Assembly (NCBI GenBank): GCA_032717465.1
Contig: CM064713.1
Span: 6,433,001 to 6,497,000, forward strand
Origin: Coenobita brevimanus
Lineage: Eukaryota > Arthropoda > Malacostraca > Decapoda > Coenobitidae
DNA length: 64,000 bases
Direction: 5' to 3'
The stretch's first letter is position 1; every line of letters starts with the position of its first letter. Below, piece by piece: positions 58,128-64,000 of this stretch. The translations under genes and the position numbers were made by a program. The notes under the pieces are model-generated. The model was given only the letters and a program-made list of their open reading frames with translations, did not search any database and had not been told where the DNA came from.

Positions 58128-58157
58128 GGCGTCTGGCAATAGATAGATATATAGATA
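56263..58157 (+). mobile_element. RTE-like LINE C, copy C2 (5'-truncated)
   Basis: Begins within the linker of ORF2 (YVERKREVKRLVRES) and ends ggcgtctggcaatagatag with a short degenerate GATA tail, directly followed by A5 sequence. Confidence 0.88.
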
Positions 58158-59454
58158 ATGTAATGACCCAGTGGGTCAGAGAAGACTGAAGATTCAGAGG
58201 TGATGACACACCAGCAAGACTAGATTTACTGCTAACCAAAGAACCTGACATAATTGAATCTTTGAAATATCTGTGATCGTGTGGTCATTAAGTTCGGATG
58301 ATAAAAGAGAACATGGTGCCAAGAGATGAGCTTTATAAGCAGGGAAGATACAACTTTGGGAAAGCAAATTTTAAAGGACTGAGAAAATTTTTCGAAAATG
58401 CAGACTGGAGAAAACTCAAGAGAAACAGGAGAGATGCGGAGAAAGTGGGATATCTTTCTAGACCTCTATAATTCAGGAATGGAAAAATATGTGCCAGGAG
58501 TAAGTGGGAAACACAACAGGAAAAAGGATTGGCTTAACAGAAAGTGTATGATAGCAAAAAAAAGAGAGGGACATGGCATTGAACAACTGGAGAAAGAGTG
58601 GTAATAATAAAACAAAGGAAGAATATACAACTAGAGATGAATATAGAATACATAGAGAGGAAGAAAAGAACTTTGAAAAAGGGATAACTGACAAATGTTG
58701 GAAAGAAGCCAAATTGTTTTATAGATTTGTCAACGGCAATTGAAATAAAAGGAAGGAATCACCAAACTGAAAGTAAAAGGAGAGGTCTATAATGGCAATG
58801 CAGGCTGAAATAATGAACAAATGTTTTCAATTGGTTTTCACTAAAGAAAGAGATTTTGTGGAGGAGGAGGGAGTGACCAGAAATGTAGTGAAAAATGATA
58901 TAAAACTGAGTGTTCCAGGAAGTGTATAAATTACTGGAAACTCAAGATGTAAGGAAAGCCCCAGGACCAGATGGAATCTCTAACTGGGTACTGAAGGAAT
59001 ACAAAGAACAACTGGCAGATAAGATTAACAGTTTAACTGTGTGTTCTCTGGAGAAGGGGAAAGTGCCTCGGGAATGGAAATGGGCCAATGTGGTACCAAT
59101 TTATAAGAGAGGAAACAAGAACATACCCCTGAATTATAGACCAGTGTCCCTGACCAGCATGGTCACAAAATTATGTGAAAGAATCCTGAAAGACAGATGG
59201 ATAAAATATCTGGAGGAGATGAACATTTTGGCTGAAAGTCAGTTGGGATTCAGAAGTGGAAGGTCATGTGTTTCCAACTTATTGAGCTTCTACCCAAGAG
59301 CGATTAATGTCCTACAGGAAAGCGACGATTGAGTGGATTCGGCGTATTTAGATTTGGAGAAGGCCTTTGACACGGTACCCCACAAGCAATTAATGTGGAA
59401 ACTAGAGCACATAGGAGAACTGAAAGGAAACCTTCTGGAGTGGATGAGAGACTT

Positions 59455-59508
<54 letters not shown>

Positions 59509-60458
59509 GAGGCCAGTAATACTGTACAGGATGTCTGGAGAGAGGGATGTAACAAGTGGAGTCCCACAGGACGCAGTGTTAGTGCCAGTAATGTTCCTGA
59601 TTTAAGTAAAAATTATGGTAGATGGAATGAACAGTTATACAAGTCTGTTTGCTGATGATGTAAAGATACTGAGGAAAGCAAAAGGTGAGGAAGACCGTAA
59701 AACAGTGCAGGAGGACCTGGACAGGATTCATGATTGGAGCCGGATGTGGGAAATGAAATTAAACCTCCCAAAATATAAAATATAGGAAATGGTTAGAAGT
59801 ACCAAGAGGCCATCATTGAATTATCTGATGGGTAATGAATCAATTGCAAAAGTGAAAGAGAAAAATTTGGGAGTGCTGGTCTAGGATAGTTTGTCAGCTA
59901 AAAAACATTACCAAGACAGTTGGAGAGAGACATAAACTCTTGACTAACATAGGAGTAGCATTTCATTACATGGATAAGGAGATGATGAAAGAACTGATAG
60001 TGGCCATGATCCGCCCCAGGGTGGAATAGGCAGCAGTAGTGTGGTCCCCACACAAAAAGAAAGATATAGACAAGATTGAGAGAATACAAAGAATGGCAAC
60101 CAAGATGGTCCCAAACCTGGCAGATGAGGTAAAGAGAGAGGCTGGAAAAGCTGGATCCACTCTCCATAGAAGCAAGGAGAGAGAGGGACAACATGATTAC
60201 AGTGTTCAGGGCCGTGATGAGAGTACATAAAATTGACATGGAAGATCTGTTTGTATGGGATGGGAGAGTAACAAGAGGACACGCAATGAAACTGAAAAAG
60301 CCAAGTTGCTTGAAGATACCAAGAAATATAGTTTTCCTTATAGATGCATACACCTGTAGAATAGCCTGGACAAAGAGATCATCCAGTCTAAAAACTTAAA
60401 TGAGCTGAAGGCAAAATTTAATTTATTAAGCAACAGAGACAGGACCCCAAGATTGTAG
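58158..60458 (+). pseudogene. A5 ORF2 remnant with many frameshifts
   Basis: Recognisable pieces are WDIFLDLYNSGMEKYVP (58398-58604), KAPGPDGISNWVLKEYKEQL, NYRPVSLTSMVTKLCERIL and LGFRSGRSCVSNLLSFY (58910-59332), LDLEKAFDTVPHKQLMWKL (from 59333), and a C-terminal piece with WSPHKKKDIDKIERIQRMATK (60039-60230). The stretch after MRDFLRE is a (GA)n expansion. The catalytic region near 59650 still reads LFADDVKI. Stops and frame changes are frequent. Confidence 0.82.
59459..59505. repeat. (GA)n expansion inside A5 ORF2
   Basis: About 23 GA units where A2 has gagagacagacaaatgagg, so a microsatellite has grown inside former coding sequence. Confidence 0.93.
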
Positions 60459-60500
60459 CTCATTTCCTGTATATCACAACTAGGTAAATACAAGTAGGTA

Positions 60501-60502
<2 letters not shown>

Positions 60503-60563
<61 letters not shown>
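60503..60563. repeat. (AC)n between A5 and A4
   Basis: Begins directly after the A5 tail taggtaaatacaagtaggta and ends at gaacagccggagagag of A4. One aaac interruption. Confidence 0.95.
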
Positions 60564-60777
60564 GAACAGCCGGAGAGAGTGGACGTCCCAGCCATCGCTG
60601 CTAACCTAAGTAGTTTCAGGAATTTTGTCTGTCCTGTCTCCTAAGGTCTTGATTTAAATTCAAAATAATGAAAGTTAATAGACTACCAAAAATGTAAAGA
60701 TTTACTGACTAGATTGTACATGAATGTTTGTAGTTCTTTTTTTCGGTAACAGCAGTTTTGGTTAACCAACATCAAAC

Positions 60778-61671
60778 ATGGCCGAAAATATAAACAATGA
60801 GGGTCTAGAATTTCAAGGATTTGATGCTAATACCAATGTCATAGACCTGGTTAAAACATTAATTATGAGGATTAGTGAACTCGAAAAAAAAGTAGAGAAT
60901 CTAGTGATAAAGGATGTGTCAGAAAATACGGAAACTACCATACAGAGTCTGAGCCAGTCCAATGAAACAGCCAACGAAGAGATTAGGAATTTCAAGCGGG
61001 AAAATGTTGAACTAAGGAGGAAACTAGAAGAGAGTACTAATAAAACGGAGAAGGTGAGTAATGTATTGGAAGAACATAAGGCAAAGTGGGCACACGAAGA
61101 AGAAGAACAGAAAGAAGTGGTTAGCTTAAGAGAGATCATCCACGAAGAAAGGGAAATGAACAAGAAAGAAATGGAAGAAAATGTAGTGAAAATACTGAAG
61201 AAAAAAGAGAAAATAGTGAGAGAAACTGTACAAAGGAACAGATGTGTGGTAGTATTTGGAAACAGGGAAGAGGAAGAAAAGGTTAGGTTCGTAAGACTCG
61301 AGAGAGACACAAACCAGGTGAGAGGAATATTAGGCAAGATTGACCCCGAAGGAGACAAGTGGGTAAAAGAAATTGAGGAAGTAAGGAGGATAGGGCCTTA
61401 CAAGAAGGGGGAAACAAGACCAATGAGAGTCAAGTTTACATCAGAAAGTGTAATAAATGAGATACTTAAAGTGACCTGGAAATTAAGCAAAGAGGCGGGG
61501 ATGGAAAATATTATAATAAGAAAAGATCTAAATCAAGAAGAAACAGAAGTTTTAAAATCATTAAAGGAAGAAATAAAGGAAAAAAATGATAAGAGGACAG
61601 AGGAAGAATGTAATACTTTTCTTTGGAGAGTATTGGATATGAAAGTAAGGAAATGGTATTTAAGGAAATAG
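60778..61671 (+). CDS. ORF1 protein of LINE A4, intact
   Basis: 297 codons from ATG (MAENINNEGLEFQGFDANTN) to TAG, the same length as A1. It has a coiled coil over roughly residues 25-150, RRM-like RCVVVFGNREEEEKVRFV, and the C-terminal part RPMRVKFTSESVINEIL to KVRKWYLRK. Differences from A1 are scattered substitutions (for example SLSQSNE for SLIQSNE). ORF2 starts with an ATG at 61653, 19 bases before this stop ends, in a different frame. The overlap is shared by A1, A2 and A3 and may serve coupled translation. Confidence 0.87.
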   Translation: MAENINNEGLEFQGFDANTNVIDLVKTLIMRISELEKKVENLVIKDVSENTETTIQSLSQSNETANEEIRNFKRENVELRRKLEESTNKTEKVSNVLEEHKAKWAHEEEEQKEVVSLREIIHEEREMNKKEMEENVVKILKKKEKIVRETVQRNRCVVVFGNREEEEKVRFVRLERDTNQVRGILGKIDPEGDKWVKEIEEVRRIGPYKKGETRPMRVKFTSESVINEILKVTWKLSKEAGMENIIIRKDLNQEETEVLKSLKEEIKEKNDKRTEEECNTFLWRVLDMKVRKWYLRK

Positions 61672-62289
61672 AAATGAAGGAAACTAAGGGGGATGGTTGT
61701 GAAAGATCAGAAGTTGAGGAAGTGGTACGGACAGAGAGTAGGAGAGAAGAGGGTATTAATAATGTCAAAAATAATTTGAAGGTGATATATACTAATGTGG
61801 ATGGTTTCATATCGACAAGGATCAAAATTAATGATTTCTTGAGAGAACATGAACCTAATGTCATGTGCTTTGTAGAGACCAAATTAAGAGAAGATATTGA
61901 TGTTCATTTGGGAGATGGAAAATACAAACTGTGGAGAAAAGACAGAAAAGAAAAAAAGGGAGGAGAAGCGATGATAGCAGTGAAGAACAACATAAATGTA
62001 GATACTGTGGAAATGGGAGGAGGCAGGGCTGAAGTGATATATATGAAATTAGAAACTGGAGAGAATGTTAAGAGAGATATGGCGGTAGTGTATGTTTCCC
62101 CAAAGACGAGAGCATGGAAGGAAGACGAATTCCATGAAATGTTGTTAGATATGGCTAACTACTTGCAAAAAATAATTCAGAAAAGCAATAATATAATTTT
62201 GGTGGGTGACTTTAATTGTAATGAGGTGAACTGGGAGGAATGGTACTCGGGAGGCGGCGAGGATTCGTGGGGCACTATGTTATTAAATA
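61653..62289 (+). CDS. ORF2 endonuclease of A4, truncated by C5
   Basis: The frame is open upstream to 61623, but the first ATG is at 61653 (MVFKEIEMKETKGDG). Endonuclease motifs present are YTNVDGFISTRIKINDFL, FVETKLREDIDVHLG, VVYVSPKTRAWK and LVGDFNCNEVNWEEW. There is no stop before the insertion; beyond 62289 the frame runs into antisense C5 sequence and is not meaningful. The SDH motif and the whole reverse transcriptase are missing. Confidence 0.85.
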
Positions 62290-64000
62290 TCTATCTATCT
62301 ATCTATTGCCAGACGCCTCAATCCCGTTTGGGGTGCCCACAAACAAATCGCCTCCAAGTCGCCCTGTCCCCCGCCATTTCACTCCCCTGCTCCCAACTCA
62401 CACCCCCCTCTCTCATATACCTCTCCACCCCATCTCTCCATCTCATCCTCGGCCTCCCCCTTCCTCTTTCCCCCTCCATCTCACTCACATACACTCTCTT
62501 CGTCAGTCTTTCACCCTCCATCCTCTCCACATGGCCAAACCACCTCAGTGTGTTCCTCATAACGCTTCCTATCACATCCACATCAACACCACAACGCTCC
62601 TTTATATCCTCATTCGTCAGCCTGTCTCTCCATGTGACTCCACAGGCTCCTCTTAAATAACTCATTTCCACGGCTCTCACTCTTGACTTGTGTCCTTCCA
62701 ACAACGTCCAAGCTTCACTTCCATACGTTAGAGTTGGTATCACAATACTGTCATGTAGTAACTTTTTCACCTCCATGCTCACTTCCCTGTTTCTTATCAC
62801 TGCTTTCAAAGAACCAGCAACCTTTCTTCCCTGCTGTACCCTTTCAAGCACTTCACCCTCCAAACCTCCATCCTTACTCATCACACTACCCAAATACTTA
62901 AACGTACTCACATTTTCCAATTCCTCACCATCCAACCTCGCTGTACATTCACTGACTTCACCTCTCTCAAAGACCATCACTTTACTCTTCCCTACATTCA
63001 CCTTTAGATTCCGTTTCTTACACACTCTCTCAAACTCATCCACCAAGCCTTGCAGCTCCCCTTCGTCTTCACTCAACAACACAGTATCATCTGCAAACAA
63101 CAGTACAGGGAGTTTCCAAACACTATCCTCTCTCACCAGGGCCACTCCAACATCCACTACCCTACCTTGTACCTCTTTTATTACCCCATCCATGTACAGA
63201 TTGAACAACCATGGAGACATGACACATCCCTGTTTCAACCCAACTTTCAAAGAGAAAAATTCACTTAGTTCACAATCCACACGCACTGCAGCCTTCCCAC
63301 CATCGTACATACTCTTCACAGCATTCAACAACTTCCCATCTACTCCATATATTCTTAACACTTTCCACAATCCTAGTCTATCCACCCTGTCATATGCTTT
63401 CTCGAAATCCATGAAAGCCGCATACAACTTCTTTCCCTTCACTAGAAACTTTTCCACTAAAGATCTGAGAATGAATATCTGATCTACACAACCTCTTCCC
63501 TTCCTAAAGCCTCCCTGTTCTTCTCCAACTAATTTCTCTGTTCTTTCTCTAACTCTGTCAATAAGTATCCTACCATACACTTTTCCTATTATACTAAGAA
63601 GACAAATGCCCCTATGATTACCACACACTTCTTTTTCCCCTTTTCCTTTGTACAAGGGAATAATTATACCTGACTTCCAATCCTCCGTAACTCTACCTTC
63701 CTCCCAGGACAATCTGCACATCTTCCACATCCATTCTACTACAATCTCTCCCCCATGCTTCAGCATTTCACCACACACTCCATCAATTCCTGGGGCTTTC
63801 CCCATTTTGACTTTCTTCATTGCTTCCACAACTTCTGTCCTACTGATTTCTTCCTGTCTTCTCACCTCCCCTCTTCTCCCAGCCATTCCCCAACCACTTA
63901 TACTCGCATTGCTTCCATCCTGTATGTTCAACAATTCCTTAAAGTGTTCTCTCCATCTGCTCACTTTTTCTCCCTTCTCCACTAGTAATCTACCATTTTT
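62290..64000 (-). mobile_element. RTE-like LINE C, copy C5 (continues past the window end)
   Basis: The plus strand starts with the tail ctatctatctatctattgcc inside A4, then antisense ORF2. It closely resembles C2. Confidence 0.92.
62318..64000 (-). CDS. C5 ORF2 reverse transcriptase, open to window edge (partial)
   Basis: Open from the window edge to the stop at 62318, at least 554 codons with no lesion. Landmarks in order are ISGWGMAGRRGEVRRQEEIS, GKAPGIDGVCGEML, NHRGICLLSIIGKVYGRIL, GGFRKGRGCVDQIF, AAFMDFEKAYDRVD, GLKQGCVMSPWLF, LLFADDTVLLSEDEG, TLTYGSEAWTLLEGHKSRV and NTLRWFGHVERM, ending CGHPKRD. It also has an intact Lys codon where C3 has TAG. Motif A reads MDFEKAYD. The endonuclease would lie beyond 64000. 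This is the best-preserved C reverse transcriptase here. Confidence 0.9.
   Translation of the reverse strand, partial: KNGRLLVEKGEKVSRWREHFKELLNIQDGSNASISGWGMAGRRGEVRRQEEISRTEVVEAMKKVKMGKAPGIDGVCGEMLKHGGEIVVEWMWKMCRLSWEEGRVTEDWKSGIIIPLYKGKGEKEVCGNHRGICLLSIIGKVYGRILIDRVRERTEKLVGEEQGGFRKGRGCVDQIFILRSLVEKFLVKGKKLYAAFMDFEKAYDRVDRLGLWKVLRIYGVDGKLLNAVKSMYDGGKAAVRVDCELSEFFSLKVGLKQGCVMSPWLFNLYMDGVIKEVQGRVVDVGVALVREDSVWKLPVLLFADDTVLLSEDEGELQGLVDEFERVCKKRNLKVNVGKSKVMVFERGEVSECTARLDGEELENVSTFKYLGSVMSKDGGLEGEVLERVQQGRKVAGSLKAVIRNREVSMEVKKLLHDSIVIPTLTYGSEAWTLLEGHKSRVRAVEMSYLRGACGVTWRDRLTNEDIKERCGVDVDVIGSVMRNTLRWFGHVERMEGERLTKRVYVSEMEGERGRGRPRMRWRDGVERYMREGGVSWEQGSEMAGDRATWRRFVCGHPKRD

Larger units (their letters stand above)
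58158..60502 (+). mobile_element. CR1-group LINE, copy A5 (3' two-thirds, decayed)
   Basis: Resumes family A at the sequence matching A2 46650 (TQWV, then PARLDLLLTKEPDIIES) and continues to the 3' end cacaactaggtaaatacaag and an (AC)n tract. It is more diverged than A2, A3 and A4, so it may not be the continuation of A3, although C2 sits between them. Confidence 0.83.
60564..62289 (+). mobile_element. CR1-group LINE, copy A4 (5' part, cut by C5)
   Basis: Leader, intact ORF1 and the ORF2 endonuclease up to ctatgttattaaatat, where the tail of C5 begins. No lesion is seen in the coding sequence before that, so A4 was a young copy when interrupted. Confidence 0.9.

Noticed and set aside
54643..60502. 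A3 and A5 as two halves of one LINE split by C2
   Set aside because: The order fits, but A5 is much more decayed than A3 and the inverted block intervenes. I kept them separate.
62688..63482. 264-codon plus-strand frame
   Set aside because: Antisense to the open C5 reverse transcriptase; low-complexity Ser/Thr/Pro composition.

Overview
The window looks like intergenic or intronic DNA from a large, repeat-dense animal genome, most probably a decapod crustacean. That guess rests on the retrotransposon families, which resemble those I know from crab and shrimp genomes, and on abundant (AC)n, (TA)n and (GATA)n microsatellites. I see no rRNA, canonical tRNA, CRISPR array, operon or prokaryotic signal. 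Nearly everything recognisable is a transposable element. The one convincing host-gene piece is a 1,911-bp open exon on the minus strand (22042-23952) with good splice sites at both ends. I cannot name that gene.

Families are labelled here for convenience. A, B and H are CR1-group LINEs (ORF1 with coiled coil; ORF2 with endonuclease and reverse transcriptase; tail of aggtaaatac then (AC)n). C is an RTE-like LINE with a (TAGA)n-type tail. D is a second RTE-like LINE with a zinc finger after its reverse transcriptase. E is a poly(A)-tailed Jockey/CR1-type LINE. I is an I-superfamily LINE with zinc-knuckle ORF1 and RNase H. G is an unclassified dispersed repeat. There are also two copies of a pogo/Tigger-like DNA element, a TTAA-flanked piggyBac-like element, a TA-flanked element with long inverted arms, and a tRNA-derived SINE.

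Layout: 1-3880 A1 (minus) ending on a (TG)n tract; 3953-5128 low-content DNA with a D fragment; 5129-11892 C4 (minus) split by full-length I-1 (5257-11713, 13-bp target duplication); 12118-20232 G repeats, the second split by I-2 (12780-20088, 13-bp target duplication), which carries pogo-like element 1; 20233-21850 D2 split by C0; 22042-23952 host exon; 24131-31800 D1 interrupted by E1 and by the piggyBac-like element; 31801-36795 sparse DNA with C1, I and E fragments, G3, a (TA)n tract and a minisatellite; 36796-44789 A6 interrupted by pogo-like element 2, C3 and the SINE; 44922-48987 A2; 48988-49133 H; 49149-54615 B, interrupted by the long-arm element; 54643-55987 A3; 55988-56262 an inverted A-type fragment; 56263-58157 C2; 58158-60502 A5; 60564-62289 A4; 62290-64000 C5 (minus), running off the window.

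The most striking pattern is in 36.8-62.3 kb. CR1-group LINEs lie head to tail on the same strand, each beginning in or beside the (AC)n tract at the end of the previous one. All four visible 5' ends of family A abut (AC)n in the same orientation. This suggests a LINE that targets (AC)n and leaves a new (AC)n target behind, so arrays can grow. Nesting gives a partial order of events: D, C4, G2, A6, A5, A4 and B are older hosts; C0, C2, C3, C5, I-1, I-2, E1 and the DNA elements came later; pogo-like element 1 is younger than I-2.
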